A stretch of 64,000 bases of DNA from positions 1 through 64,000 of the forward strand of contig PEAD01000007.1 in the NCBI GenBank assembly GCA_002753335.1, written 5' to 3'. The translations under genes and the position numbers were made by a program. Below are positions 52,347 through 61,676 of the stretch, one piece after another (the stretch's first letter is position 1; the number at the start of each line of letters is the position of its first letter). The notes under the pieces were generated by a model, which saw nothing but the letters and a program-made list of their open reading frames with translations, was not told the origin of the DNA and searched no databases. The stretch is from Nitrospirae bacterium MYbin3. GTDB taxonomy: Bacteria > Nitrospirota > Thermodesulfovibrionia > Thermodesulfovibrionales > Dissulfurispiraceae.

Positions 52347-53605
52347 ACCTTTCTCCTGAGCCTCTTTGCAGCAGGCGGCAAAATTCTGTCTATGACGTCA
52401 TCAACCGTTACAATTCCTACAAGCGCACCCTCGCTGTCAACGACAGGCAGAGCTACAAGATTATATTTCGATATTATTTCGGCGACTACCAAATCGTCCG
52501 CATTGGTGGTCACGGTCTTTGTTTTTGTTTCCATAATCTCGGCTAGGGTTGCGGAGGGATCGCCAAGAATCAGTTCTCTAAGCGACGTAACGCCAACTAA
52601 CTTTTCGTTCTCGTCAACAACAAAGATATAGTAAACAGCTTCCATTTCTCCGGCGTCTTTTTTAAATCTTTCGATCGCTTGGGCCACGGTAACTTCCGGA
52701 CCGTAGGCTATAAACTCATTGGTCATGAGTCCGCCGGCAGTATCCTCTTCGTGTCCGAGCAGTTCCTGAATATCTTCGGCCTCTTCTTTTTCTATATGTT
52801 CGAGAATTTCTTGAGCCTTCTCGGTCGGCAGATCGCTGAGAACGTCGGCAGCCTCGTCAGGAGGCATTTCTTCGATAATGTCGGCCGCCTGTTCGGCATC
52901 CATCGCGTTTATAATATCGGCCTGCATGTCGGGCTTGAGTTCCGAAAGCGCCTCTGCTGCGGTTTCAAGGTCGAGGTCTTTAAATAGATGAGCGCCTTCC
53001 TCTCTCGAAATCCGGCTTATGATGTCTGCTATGTCCGCCGGATGCAGATCCGAAAGCATCTGCCTCGGTACGGTAAGCGATATGGTCTGAAGTTTGGGCT
53101 TAAGGTGCTGAATATAGTTCCAGCTTATCAGGTTGTACGGCAGGTTTGTTTTAAAAAGCCTCAGCAGTTCCTCTCCTCCGCGCTCTATGCCGAGCCTTCT
53201 CATGATGCCGCGCATGCCCACATCCACAGCAATTAAAACAGCTTCTTCTTCGTAGCCCTCTATTTTTATGTCGTTGACCCTGACAACCTTTGCGCCGTTT
53301 GCATCAACTATTTGTTTATCTAGAATATCGCGGACCGCCAAAAGATCATCGTCATCCATGTCGTAGTCTTCCGCTTCTAAGGCATTGATGAAAGAAGATA
53401 TAATGCGCTTGTTGAATATGTTTGTGCGCTCCCAGCCAATCCTGCAGATGCCTTGCGGCCTATCTATGATTATTGACGCGACTTTCGGAAGAGGGTCGCC
53501 CTTGACAACAACAAGGTCCTTGACCTTGCCGATAATCTCCCCCTTAGGGTCATAGACAGGCTTCTTAAGAATCTCGCTTATAAAAAGTTCACCGAAAAGA
53601 GGCAT
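52343..53605 (-). CDS. PRC + MgtE_N + CBS pair protein without membrane domain
   Basis: This 420-residue soluble protein has PRC-barrel-like sequence at the N-terminus (about 1-75 and possibly 85-160), a MgtE N-terminal superhelix (about 185-285, LHPADIADIISRI...EEMPPDEAADVLSDLPTEKAQEIL), and two CBS domains (about 290-415). It is the Mg2+-sensing cytoplasmic half of MgtE without the channel. An NRAMP gene overlaps its stop by ATGA, so it probably gates that transporter. No ribosome site; a TATACT lies close to the ATG. Confidence 0.88.
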   Translation of the reverse strand: MPLFGELFISEILKKPVYDPKGEIIGKVKDLVVVKGDPLPKVASIIIDRPQGICRIGWERTNIFNKRIISSFINALEAEDYDMDDDDLLAVRDILDKQIVDANGAKVVRVNDIKIEGYEEEAVLIAVDVGMRGIMRRLGIERGGEELLRLFKTNLPYNLISWNYIQHLKPKLQTISLTVPRQMLSDLHPADIADIISRISREEGAHLFKDLDLETAAEALSELKPDMQADIINAMDAEQAADIIEEMPPDEAADVLSDLPTEKAQEILEHIEKEEAEDIQELLGHEEDTAGGLMTNEFIAYGPEVTVAQAIERFKKDAGEMEAVYYIFVVDENEKLVGVTSLRELILGDPSATLAEIMETKTKTVTTNADDLVVAEIISKYNLVALPVVDSEGALVGIVTVDDVIDRILPPAAKRLRRKV

Positions 53606-53613
53606 AGTTGTTT

Positions 53614-53643
53614 AGTATAGCCCTATTGCCGGGCTTTGAACAA
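53614..53643 (-). promoter_or_regulatory. Candidate promoter of the MgtE-like gene, leaderless position
   Basis: Minus strand TTGTTC, 18-base spacer, TATACT. Predicted start 53607, two bases before the ATG at 53605. Confidence 0.4.
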
Positions 53644-53712
53644 TAGTAATGTGTGTTATATTAAAAACAGATGCGCCCTTAATCGGATAATAAATGGAAA
53701 AGGAGTCGACCT

Positions 53713-54069
53713 GTGAGCCCTGTATTTAAAGCCGTTGTATTATTGATTTGCAGTAATGTATTTATGACTTTTGCGTGGTATGCTCATCTTAAAAACCTTA
53801 ATGGGAAGCCATGGATAGTAGCCGCTATAGTTAGTTGGGGGATCGCGCTCTTTGAATATCTGCTACAGGTTCCTGCCAACAGGATAGGATATCAAGAACT
53901 TAATATAGGCCAGTTGAAGATCCTACAGGAAGTCATTACTCTGAGCGTTTTCGTGCCCTTCGCTTTTTTATACATGAAAGAACCTCTAAAATTGGACTAT
54001 CTATGGGCTTCGCTGTGCATGCTCGGCGCGGTGTTTTTTATGTTCAAAGGCAAACTGCTTGGCGCATAG
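53713..54069 (+). CDS. DUF486 membrane protein
   Basis: This 118-residue protein starts at GTG with AGGAG upstream. It has four TM helices and the family pattern TFAWYAHLKNL, FEYLLQVPANRIGY and LKILQEVITL. DUF486 proteins are related to the small DMT transporters; substrate unknown. It is a single-gene unit between two minus-strand operons. Confidence 0.9.
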   Translation: MSPVFKAVVLLICSNVFMTFAWYAHLKNLNGKPWIVAAIVSWGIALFEYLLQVPANRIGYQELNIGQLKILQEVITLSVFVPFAFLYMKEPLKLDYLWASLCMLGAVFFMFKGKLLGA

Positions 54070-54092
54070 CAAGGCTGTTCTGATAAAGCAGA

Positions 54093-55031
54093 CTACAATT
54101 CTTCGATCACCATCGCAGCAAGCAGAGGGAACATTATTTCATGGTGTCCGGTCAGGGCGTATGAGCGTCCGTTCTTCATGGTAGGTCTTTTGAGCACGTT
54201 TTCGCGAGGCCGGTAGTGCTGAATAAAATCCATATTGACTGTGGTGAAATTCTCGACTTTATTGCCTAAGTTTCTCGCTACAGTAAGCGCTTTCAAAAAC
54301 ACTTCAGGAAGAAGAACTGCAGAGCCGAGATTGATATAAACTCCGCCTTCAAGGTCTGCAACCACAGATGAAAACAATCTGAAATCCCTTAAGCTTCCCT
54401 CGCCTATGCTTGCGCCGTCAGCTTCGGGATGCATATGGATTATATCTGCTCCAACAGCCACATGGACCGTAACTGGAAGCTCTTTTTTAAACGCCTCGCT
54501 AAATATGCTCAGGCTTTTGTTCGGGAAATCTGAAGCGTTTATAAAAGAACCGATAGAGCTTCCGATGCCTTTGCCCTCTTTAACTCCTGCTGTTATCGCT
54601 TCGTTTAAAAGACCGCCTGTTTCTTTTGCCATGCCGAATGAGCCTGTGCAAAGCTCGGCCGCCACATCTTCGGAGGTGCAGCCTGCATAGGCAATTTCGA
54701 AGTCATGGATTATACAGGCCCCGTTGCAGGCAACGGCCGTAATAACATTTTTTTGCATCAGGTCGATGATCAAAGGCGAGAGCCCGACTTTGATGGGATG
54801 AGCTCCCATGCCGAGTATCACAGGCCGGCCGTTTCTGCGCGCTTCTACAATATGTTTTGCTACCGCTTTTATGTCTGTGGCTGCGAGGAAATCAGGCAGG
54901 CTCTTTGCAAAGTCCTTTAAAGAAATCCCTTTTGAAATCGGGGTTCCGGCCTTATCCAACGAAACCTTGCTTTTCCTTCCTGCAATCGAGTAGGTTTTGA
55001 GTTTTGAAAGGTCTAAAGGTACGCGTTTCAT
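54093..55031 (-). CDS. Deoxyhypusine-synthase-like protein of unknown function
   Basis: This protein of about 312 residues begins MKRVPLDLSKLKTYSI at 55031. The core GRPVILGMGAHPIKVGLSPLIIDLMQKNVITAVACNGACIIHDFEIA resembles the NAD-binding region of deoxyhypusine synthase (a G-A then HD pattern), and GSSIGSFINAS and VHVAVGADIIHMHPEADGASIGEGS follow. Bacteria normally lack eIF5A, so another substrate is expected. Distant homology only; I cannot assign a reaction. No ribosome site; an extended TGC-TACAAT lies just upstream. Confidence 0.7.
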   Translation of the reverse strand: MKRVPLDLSKLKTYSIAGRKSKVSLDKAGTPISKGISLKDFAKSLPDFLAATDIKAVAKHIVEARRNGRPVILGMGAHPIKVGLSPLIIDLMQKNVITAVACNGACIIHDFEIAYAGCTSEDVAAELCTGSFGMAKETGGLLNEAITAGVKEGKGIGSSIGSFINASDFPNKSLSIFSEAFKKELPVTVHVAVGADIIHMHPEADGASIGEGSLRDFRLFSSVVADLEGGVYINLGSAVLLPEVFLKALTVARNLGNKVENFTTVNMDFIQHYRPRENVLKRPTMKNGRSYALTGHHEIMFPLLAAMVIEEL

Positions 55032-55039
55032 AATCTGAA

Positions 55040-55048
55040 ATTGTAGCA
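55040..55048 (-). promoter_or_regulatory. Extended -10, leaderless position, before DHS-like gene
   Basis: Minus strand TGCTACAAT gives a start at about 55033, two bases before the ATG at 55031. No Shine-Dalgarno. Confidence 0.4.
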
Positions 55049-55054
55049 CAAACA

Positions 55055-55084
55055 TTGATTTTCTGCTAAAGATTGTGATAAAGT
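55055..55084 (+). promoter_or_regulatory. Candidate promoter of rpsT
   Basis: TTGATT, 18-base spacer, TAAAGT. It gives a leader of about 30 bases containing AAGGAGG before the TTG start of rpsT. Confidence 0.45.
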
Positions 55085-55121
55085 TATTGACTTTTAAACA
55101 GAAGTTAAGGAGGACATACCA

Positions 55122-55415
55122 TTGGCAGCTAAAGCAGCACCTAAGAAAAACCCTTCAGCACTAAAAAGAGTTCGTCAGGCCGAAAAAAGCAGCGATAGGA
55201 ACCAGTCGGTTCTTACATCCATAAAGACTTATGTAAAGAAGCTTGACGCGGCCATAGCCGAAAACGATCAGGACAAAATCGGCAAAGCATTGAAAGAGGC
55301 CATAGTGGTTCTTACCAAGGCTGCGGCAAAAGGCGTGATACACAAAAACACAGCATCGAGAAAAGTTTCAAGGGCAACTAAGAAAGCATCTGCAGCAGTA
55401 AGCAAAAAAGCTTAA
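55122..55415 (+). CDS. rpsT: 30S ribosomal protein S20
   Basis: This is a 97-residue basic protein starting at TTG with AAGGAGG eight bases upstream, a usual start for S20, which is autoregulated in E. coli through a weak start. It has SALKRVRQAEKSSDRNQSVLTSIKTYVKKL and IHKNTASRKVSRATK signatures. Confidence 0.95.
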   Translation: MAAKAAPKKNPSALKRVRQAEKSSDRNQSVLTSIKTYVKKLDAAIAENDQDKIGKALKEAIVVLTKAAAKGVIHKNTASRKVSRATKKASAAVSKKA

Positions 55416-55433
55416 TAAATTTTCCTGCAAGTT

Positions 55434-55466
55434 AAAGGGAGCAGTATGTTAACTGCTCCCTTTTTT
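55434..55466 (+). terminator. Rho-independent terminator after rpsT
   Basis: AAAGGGAGCAGT, 6-base loop, ACTGCTCCCTTT then further Ts. The stem is perfect. It also lies at the end of the converging nitroreductase gene. Confidence 0.9.
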
Positions 55467-55468
55467 AA

Positions 55469-56131
55469 TTATTCGACCAGCTTAAGAATTGTGTCGGTGT
55501 CTTCTCTTCCTGTTACAAAACTATTCGCCGGATGATCTAATTCCGGATATCCTAAAGAAATGCCGAGCACCAGTTTTTTAGTATCAGGTATTTCAAGAAA
55601 CTTCCTGATGGCTGGTGAGTAGTCAATCAAAAACGCCTGCGGCACGGTGCCTAGCCCGAAGGCCCAAGCTGCGAGCATAATATTCTGACAAAACAATCCC
55701 GCGTCGAACATCGACCACTCAGCGAGAGCCTTGTCCTGAAAAACAAAAATGCCGTGCGGAGCGCCGTAGAATCTGAAGTTTGCAATTTTAGATTTCTTTT
55801 TTATCTCTGGCGAGTTAAGGTCAACGCCCGCCGCGCTTCCTCTTGCCTTGAAGAGAGCGTCTATTCTCTGTCCTATTGCTGCAGGCCATGCAGGTGGCTC
55901 CGGTATGTCAGGCTCCGGTTTTGCACCGCTTTCGAGTAGTCCTGTGAGTATCTGTGTAAGCTCCTCTTTTTTCTTGCCCGAAACAATCACAGCTTCCCAC
56001 GGCTGGCTGTTTTTGTAAGATGGCGCCTGCTGAGCCGTTGCGATCACTTTTTTTAAAAGCTCCTGTGAGACAGCCTCAGATTTGAATTTTCTAATACTTT
56101 TGCGTGTTGTTATGCATTCTATTGCGTCCAA
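55469..56131 (-). CDS. Nitroreductase-family flavoprotein
   Basis: This 220-residue protein starts at TTG with GGAGG upstream. The FMN-binding start IECITTRKSIRKFKSEAVSQELL, QAPSYKNSQPWEAVIV, and GTVPQAFLIDYSPAIRKFLEIPD are typical. The substrate is unknown. It lies 15 bases after purC, so it ends the htpX operon. Confidence 0.88.
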   Translation of the reverse strand: MDAIECITTRKSIRKFKSEAVSQELLKKVIATAQQAPSYKNSQPWEAVIVSGKKKEELTQILTGLLESGAKPEPDIPEPPAWPAAIGQRIDALFKARGSAAGVDLNSPEIKKKSKIANFRFYGAPHGIFVFQDKALAEWSMFDAGLFCQNIMLAAWAFGLGTVPQAFLIDYSPAIRKFLEIPDTKKLVLGISLGYPELDHPANSFVTGREDTDTILKLVE

Positions 56132-56146
56132 GTGTTTTCCTCCTTT

Positions 56147-57025
56147 TTACGCCGTCAATATCCCTAAAATCTCTCTGTACCGGGCAGTGGTTTTTTGCAC
56201 GATGTCGTCCGGAAGCGCCGGACCCGGATATGTCTGGTCCCAGTCCAGTGTCAGAAGATAGTCTCTCACTATTTGTTTGTCGAAGCTGTCCTGTCCTTTG
56301 CCGGGCTGATAATTTTTTGCTGACCAGAAGCGCGAAGAGTCGGGAGTCAGGACTTCGTCAATAAGTATCAGCCTATTCTGATGCAGGCCGAACTCCATCT
56401 TGGTATCGGCAATGATGATGCCTTTTTTCTCGGCCATTTCACGCGCTTTTTTGTAGATGGCGATTGTCGTATCACGCAGGAATGATGCCTTGTCCTCTCC
56501 TACTATCTTTGCCATCTCTTCAAAACTTATGTTTATGTCATGCCCCTCGTCAGCTTTGGTGCTCGGCGTGAATATCGGTTCATCAAGACGCGATGATTCG
56601 ACCAGCCCGGCAGGAAGCTTAATGCCGCATACTGTGCCGTCTTTCTTATACTCTTTCCAGCCTGAGCCCGAAAGGTATCCTCTTACGATGCATTCAACAG
56701 GCATCGGCGCAGCTTTCTTTACAAGCATGCTTCTGTCTTCCAGAATGTCCGCATATTTGTGAAGAATCTGCGGATAGTCCTTAAGCTCTGTGGCAACAAT
56801 ATGGTTTTCGATAAGGTCTCTCATCTGGTTGAACCAAAAGACCGATATCTGCGTCAGAATTCTGCCCTTGTCCTGAATGCCGTTCGGCAGTACCACATCA
56901 AAGGCCGATACCCTGTCTGTTGCGATGATTAGAAAGCAGTTCTCAACTTCATATACATCACGCACCTTCCCTCGGCGCAGGAACTTTATATCAGAAAGTT
57001 TTGTTTCAAGCACTATGCCCGACAT
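56147..57025 (-). CDS. purC: SAICAR synthetase
   Basis: This 292-residue purine enzyme joins CAIR and aspartate. I start at 57025 ([30 protein letters not shown]) with GGAGGAG upstream; the open frame to 57085 lies in the ATPase gene. It contains [39 protein letters not shown]-type sequence and DTKMEFGL. It overlaps the ATPase gene by 20 bases. Confidence 0.95.
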   Translation of the reverse strand: MSGIVLETKLSDIKFLRRGKVRDVYEVENCFLIIATDRVSAFDVVLPNGIQDKGRILTQISVFWFNQMRDLIENHIVATELKDYPQILHKYADILEDRSMLVKKAAPMPVECIVRGYLSGSGWKEYKKDGTVCGIKLPAGLVESSRLDEPIFTPSTKADEGHDINISFEEMAKIVGEDKASFLRDTTIAIYKKAREMAEKKGIIIADTKMEFGLHQNRLILIDEVLTPDSSRFWSAKNYQPGKGQDSFDKQIVRDYLLTLDWDQTYPGPALPDDIVQKTTARYREILGILTA

Positions 57026-59642
57026 ATTTTCTCCTCCATAATTTTTCGATTTCCACTGCAAAGAATACCACAGAAGATGCGGCAACTGTAAATAACAATT
57101 CGTTGAAAGTCAGTGGTTCTGTCTTTAATATCGCATTAAAAGCCGGAATGTATATAACAGCAAGTTGTGCCGCAAAGCTGAACAGAACAGCTCCGAGCAG
57201 GGCCTTATTGCTGAATATGCCGATGGTGAAAAGAGATTCCCGCTCGGAGCGTATAGCAAGCACATGGCCCAACTGTGTAAGACAGACAACCGTAAATACC
57301 ATGGTCTGCCAGTGAGCGCCGGAGTGATTAATAGACCAGTATTGGGTAAGCAGGGCGATGATTCCCATGAGCAGTCCTACCCAGACAACATGGTATCCGA
57401 GTCCGTGCGCGAAGATGCTTTCCTGCGGATGCCTCGGCGGCCGCTTCAATACATCGCCTTCAGCAGGTTCAAGCGAAAGCGCGAGTGCTGGCAGGGCATC
57501 TGTCATAAGGTTTATCCATAAAATTTGTATGGGCTGCAGCGGTATCGGAAGCCCGACAATCGGCGCTAAAAAAAGCGTCCATATCTCTCCTGAATTCGTT
57601 GTTAGAAGGTATTTTACGAACTTGCGGATGTTGTCATATATTTTTCTGCCCTCTTTTACCGCTTTTACTATTGTGGCGAAATTATCGTCAAGCAGGATCA
57701 TGTGAGCGGCCTCTTTTGAAACATCGGTGCCTGTTATGCCCATCGCTATTCCGATGTCAGCCCGTTTGAGGGCAGGAGCGTCATTCACGCCGTCGCCTGT
57801 CATTGCTGCGAACTGTCCTCTGTCCTGAAGCGCTTTTATTATTTTTAGCTTCTGTTCAGGCGCGACCCTCGCGTAAACCTTTATATGTTCCACACGGGTT
57901 TCGAATTCGCTCAACGGGAGTTGTTCGAGCTCTCTGCCGGTGATAACGGAATCGGCACTGTCTGTTTCTTCGAGAATGCCGAGCCGTTTGGCTATTGCCG
58001 TGGCCGTAAGCGGATGGTCGCCTGTGATCATTACAGGCTTGATTCCTGCGCTTTTGCAGAGCTTCACCGCCTCTTTTGCCTCTTCTCTCGGAGGATCCAT
58101 AATCCCTGCAAGGCCGATGATGGTAAGGGTCTTCTCACAATCTTCCGGAGAAAGTTTTGCGGGCACCTCATCCCATTGTCTCATCGCAACGCAGATGACC
58201 CTTAGTCCATCCGCCGCCATTTTGTCGCTTGCCTCGGTCAGGGCTTTTTTATCTATGGGTTCAATGCCGTCTGCGGTCATAAAACAATCCGCTTTTTCTA
58301 TCAGGTTTTCGAATGCGCCTTTTGTGAAAGAGACAAACCCGGTTTTTTCTGCCGACTGTTTGTGAAACGTCGTCATGCATTTTCTGTCCGAATCGAACGG
58401 GATTTCCCCAACACGCGGAAAAATTTCATGCAGGGATTTGGTTGAGAAACCTTTTGTCAGCGCTATTTCGAGAAGCGCTACTTCGGTGGGGTCGCCTATT
58501 ATATTGCCTTCAGCATTTGAGTGGGAATCATTGTTTAGTACGAAGGCGGTAAAAAGCGAAGGATGCAAGTTGCCATTCATTGCTTTTAACGCATCACTTT
58601 TAAGCAGATTTCGATCTGCCCAAATCTCTTCGACAGCCATTTTATTCATGGTAAGAGTGCCTGTTTTATCTGAGCAGATAAAAGTCACCGAACCGAGTGT
58701 TTCGACCGCCGGAAGTTTTCTGATGAGAGAGTTCTGTTGTACCATCTTGCGGGCACCCAGCGCTAAGGCTATGGTTACAACGGCCGGAAGGGCTTCGGGG
58801 ATTGCAGCTACAGCCAAAGATATTGCTGTCAAAAGCATGAGCATCGGCTTTTCGCCGCGCATAATGCCTGCCGCAAGAACTATCGCGCAGATGAATAGAA
58901 TGGCCACCGCAAGTTTTTTGCCGAATGAAGCGAGCCTTTTTTGTAATGGAGTTTTTACCTCTTCTTCGTTCTGAAGCATGCCAGCTATCTTGCCGAGCTC
59001 GGTCTGCATTCCGGTTGTTGCTACAACTCCTGTGCCCCTTCCATAAACGACACTGGTTCCTTTGTACGCGATATTTTTTCTGTCACCGAGAGGCATATCA
59101 GCATCTTTGAGATGATGGGTGTGCTTTTCAACAGCTTCTGATTCCCCTGTTAGCGCGGCTTCCTGAATCTTTAACTGTGCGGCTTCAATAATACGCAGGT
59201 CGGCAGGCACAATCCTTCCTGCTTCGAGGAGCACAACATCGCCTGGAACCAGATCTGAAGCAGGCAAAGGTGTCGGGTGGCTGTTTCTCAGAACAACAGC
59301 GGAAGCTGCCGACATTTTTTTGAGCGCTGCCACAGCTTTTTCTGCGCGGTATTCCTGAACAAAACCTATAACAGCATTTAGCACTACGATCACAATTATT
59401 GCGATTGTGTCCGAAGGCTCGCCTATAATGCCCGAAATCACCGCCGCAGCTATAAGCACAAGAATCATAAAATCCTTGAACTGATCAAGGAACATAATAA
59501 AAGGTGTTTTCCGTGCTTTTTCTTTAAGTTCGTTGGTGCCGTATTGTTCCAGTCTTTTCTGCGCTTCGTCCGATGAAAGACCGCGTAAAGAACTGTTTAA
59601 TGCCGAAAGAGTTTCATCGATATTTTTTTGATGCCATGTCAT
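57006..59642 (-). CDS. P-type (P2A-like) cation ATPase
   Basis: This 878-residue pump has an N-terminal cation ATPase domain, the TGES motif ([12 protein letters not shown]), TM4 [12 protein letters not shown], phosphorylation site [13 protein letters not shown], the [17 protein letters not shown] hinge and TM6 [12 protein letters not shown]. This is the Ca2+/Mn2+ class. It lies in an operon behind an apparent Mn2+ riboswitch, so Mn2+ export is my preferred guess; Ca2+ is the alternative. Confidence 0.93.
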   Translation of the reverse strand: MTWHQKNIDETLSALNSSLRGLSSDEAQKRLEQYGTNELKEKARKTPFIMFLDQFKDFMILVLIAAAVISGIIGEPSDTIAIIVIVVLNAVIGFVQEYRAEKAVAALKKMSAASAVVLRNSHPTPLPASDLVPGDVVLLEAGRIVPADLRIIEAAQLKIQEAALTGESEAVEKHTHHLKDADMPLGDRKNIAYKGTSVVYGRGTGVVATTGMQTELGKIAGMLQNEEEVKTPLQKRLASFGKKLAVAILFICAIVLAAGIMRGEKPMLMLLTAISLAVAAIPEALPAVVTIALALGARKMVQQNSLIRKLPAVETLGSVTFICSDKTGTLTMNKMAVEEIWADRNLLKSDALKAMNGNLHPSLFTAFVLNNDSHSNAEGNIIGDPTEVALLEIALTKGFSTKSLHEIFPRVGEIPFDSDRKCMTTFHKQSAEKTGFVSFTKGAFENLIEKADCFMTADGIEPIDKKALTEASDKMAADGLRVICVAMRQWDEVPAKLSPEDCEKTLTIIGLAGIMDPPREEAKEAVKLCKSAGIKPVMITGDHPLTATAIAKRLGILEETDSADSVITGRELEQLPLSEFETRVEHIKVYARVAPEQKLKIIKALQDRGQFAAMTGDGVNDAPALKRADIGIAMGITGTDVSKEAAHMILLDDNFATIVKAVKEGRKIYDNIRKFVKYLLTTNSGEIWTLFLAPIVGLPIPLQPIQILWINLMTDALPALALSLEPAEGDVLKRPPRHPQESIFAHGLGYHVVWVGLLMGIIALLTQYWSINHSGAHWQTMVFTVVCLTQLGHVLAIRSERESLFTIGIFSNKALLGAVLFSFAAQLAVIYIPAFNAILKTEPLTFNELLFTVAASSVVFFAVEIEKLWRRKYVGHSA

Positions 59643-59723
59643 GAGGGCCTCTTATAATAGATGAGAATAAAGTACGGGGCAGATAATCTGCCCCGGTTAA
59701 ATGCAACGTAATACTTGTGACGG

Positions 59724-60023
59724 TTATTTTTTGAAAACGCTGAAAAGTTTGTCTATGCCGGATTTCTCAAGCTTGGCGACGGTTTCGAGCTCGCCTGCAT
59801 CAAGCCAGATTCCTGCACACTCGGAGCATTTGTCGATTTTTATATGTTTGTAGTCTATCTCTATAAGCTCCATGCCGCATTTTGGGCATCTCATGTGATG
59901 CAGTTCTTTCAGTTTTTTCTTTTCCTCTTTTGCGATATGTTTATGTTTTTCTTCCTCGATTTTTTTGAGCTTTGCAAATTCCTGTCGGGCAATGAACTCT
60001 TCTTCTTTTTCTGTCGGCTTCAT
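59724..60023 (-). CDS. zf-TFIIB-type zinc-ribbon protein
   Basis: This 99-residue protein has a charged coiled coil (about 1-42) followed by a zinc ribbon CPKC...CSEC with the GIWLDAGELE motif common in these small proteins. Function unknown. It is between the ATPase gene and purE. Confidence 0.85.
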   Translation of the reverse strand: MKPTEKEEEFIARQEFAKLKKIEEEKHKHIAKEEKKKLKELHHMRCPKCGMELIEIDYKHIKIDKCSECAGIWLDAGELETVAKLEKSGIDKLFSVFKK

Positions 60024-60035
60024 GTGGTCCTCCGT

Positions 60036-60527
60036 TTATGTTTTTTTCAGTGTTTCGGATTTTTCGATTAGGCTTTGTCTGGTTTTCTCTCTGAACTTTT
60101 CAAGATTTTCTGCTATCGCAGGATATTTTATCGAAAGAATTGAACACGCAAGATACGCGGCGTTTTTAGCCCCGTCAATCGCTACGGTTGCAACCGGTAT
60201 TCCTGGAGGCATTTGTACTGTCGAGTAGAGGGCATCAACACCGCTTAAAGCTCCAGATTTCAAAGGCACGCCTATAACCGGTAATGTTGTGTGAGAGGCG
60301 ATTACTCCTGCAAGGTGCGCGGCCATACCGGCGCCAGCAATTATAACTTCGATTCCGCGTTCCCGTGCTGTTTTTGCGTATTGCGCTGTTTTGTCGGGCA
60401 GTCTGTGCGCCGAGCTAATATCCATCTTGTATTCAACGCCAATTTCTTTCAAAACCGCGGCCGCTTTTTCCATAACAGGCAGGTCACTGTCGCTTCCCAT
60501 GAGTATCCCGACAAGAGGTGCAGCCAT
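60036..60527 (-). CDS. purE: N5-carboxyaminoimidazole ribonucleotide mutase
   Basis: This 163-residue purine enzyme has [49 protein letters not shown] and [33 protein letters not shown], all class I PurE signatures. No purK is adjacent. It is 2 bases from htpX. Confidence 0.97.
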   Translation of the reverse strand: MAAPLVGILMGSDSDLPVMEKAAAVLKEIGVEYKMDISSAHRLPDKTAQYAKTARERGIEVIIAGAGMAAHLAGVIASHTTLPVIGVPLKSGALSGVDALYSTVQMPPGIPVATVAIDGAKNAAYLACSILSIKYPAIAENLEKFREKTRQSLIEKSETLKKT

Positions 60528-60529
60528 TG

Positions 60530-61381
60530 CTATGCCCCCATCCTCATCGCTTCAAGTCTTGCAACCCTTTCTTCAATAGGCGGATGCGTGCTGAAGAGTT
60601 TTAGTATGCCGCCGCCGGTAAGCGGGTTTACGATGAACATATGAGAGGTTGCCGGGTTTGCGTCCAGCGGTATTCTCTGCGATGCCATTTCGAGTTTTTT
60701 CAGGGCATTTGCAAGATATCTTGGGTTGCCGCAGATCTTTGCGCCGCCTGCATCTGCTCCGTATTCTCTCGCTCTCGATATCGCCATCTGGACAAGCATT
60801 GCAGCTATCGGACCGACTATCATCATTACAATCGCGGCTATCGGGTTGCTGCTTCCTTCATCATCGTCGCTTCTGCCGCCGCCGAATATCGCTGCCCACT
60901 GAGCCATCTGCGCTATATAGCTTATTGCGCCGGCAATTGTTGCGGCTATAGTGCTGACAAGGATGTCTCTGTTTTTAATATGCGCGAGTTCGTGCGCTAT
61001 AACGCCTTCGAGTTCTTCACGGCTTAACAGTCTCATAATGCCTGTTGTCACGGCAACAGTCCCATGCTCAGGGTTTCTGCCCGTAGCAAAAGCATTTGGC
61101 TGGTCCTCATCCATTATACAGACACGCGGCATTGGAAGCTGAGCCCTGTGGCTTAGGCTTCTTACCATTGAATAAAGCTCAGGAGCTTCAGATTCGGTCA
61201 CCGGTTTTGCCCCGTACATCTTTAGCACGATTTTATCGCTGAACCAGTATGAGATAAAGTTCATGCCGAAGGCCATTATCAGCGCGAAGGTCATTCCTGT
61301 TTTACCGCCGATGGCTGCGCCCACAAGCACCAGCATTAGCGTAAGTGTTACCATTAAGGCCATTGTTTTGATTCCGTTCAT
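60530..61381 (-). CDS. htpX: Zinc metalloprotease HtpX
   Basis: This membrane M48 protease for misfolded membrane proteins has 283 residues. It has two N-terminal TM helices, the HELAH zinc motif ([13 protein letters not shown]), two more TM segments, and [16 protein letters not shown] with the third ligand. ATG at 61381 is preferred (GGAGG 8 bases upstream) over a GTG at 61387. First gene behind the riboswitch leader. Confidence 0.95.
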   Translation of the reverse strand: MNGIKTMALMVTLTLMLVLVGAAIGGKTGMTFALIMAFGMNFISYWFSDKIVLKMYGAKPVTESEAPELYSMVRSLSHRAQLPMPRVCIMDEDQPNAFATGRNPEHGTVAVTTGIMRLLSREELEGVIAHELAHIKNRDILVSTIAATIAGAISYIAQMAQWAAIFGGGRSDDDEGSSNPIAAIVMMIVGPIAAMLVQMAISRAREYGADAGGAKICGNPRYLANALKKLEMASQRIPLDANPATSHMFIVNPLTGGGILKLFSTHPPIEERVARLEAMRMGA

Positions 61382-61402
61382 TTTCACTACCTCCTTTTTC
61401 CT

Positions 61403-61449
61403 AAATCAAAAAGACCTTTACCGCAAATATCTTGATGCGGTAAAGGTCT
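61403..61449 (-). terminator. Leader terminator of the Mn riboswitch
   Basis: Minus strand AGACCTTTACCGCA, 10-base loop, TGCGGTAAAGGTCT then TTTTTGATTT: a perfect 14-bp stem with T-run. Its 5' arm contains the CCTTTA that closes aptamer helix P1, so the two structures exclude each other. Confidence 0.88.
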
Positions 61450-61538
61450 CGCTTGTTAGTTTCAAACTAACTGATGGTACCGGCCGGTTTTTTTCCAGCG
61501 TGCTGACGATATCCATCAATTCAGCTACTCCCCTCTAC
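61441..61538 (-). promoter_or_regulatory. yybP-ykoY family (Mn2+) riboswitch aptamer
   Basis: Minus strand, in order: TAGAGGGGAGTAGC (61537-61524), CGTCAGCACG in the middle, a CCGGCCGG/GTACC region, GTTAGTTTGAAACTAAC hairpin, and GCGAGACCTTTA (61452-61441). The GGGGAGUAG and GCGAGACCUUU blocks with P1 pairing of UAGAGG and CCUUUA are the marks of yybP-ykoY aptamers, which bind Mn2+ and usually turn transcription on. The overlapping terminator fits an ON switch for htpX and the ATPase operon. Assigned from memory of the motif; a covariance search is the test. Confidence 0.8.
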
Positions 61539-61676
61539 TTATTATTTAATTTAGCTTAAGGGCCTAAAACAAGTCAAGGTGAATCGTTGAGCTTTTCTCG
61601 TTATTTATGGCCATGTTATACTGCTTTAAGCTTATCTTTTTAACCAAACATTTTCCCGATGAGCTAAAAAAACAAA

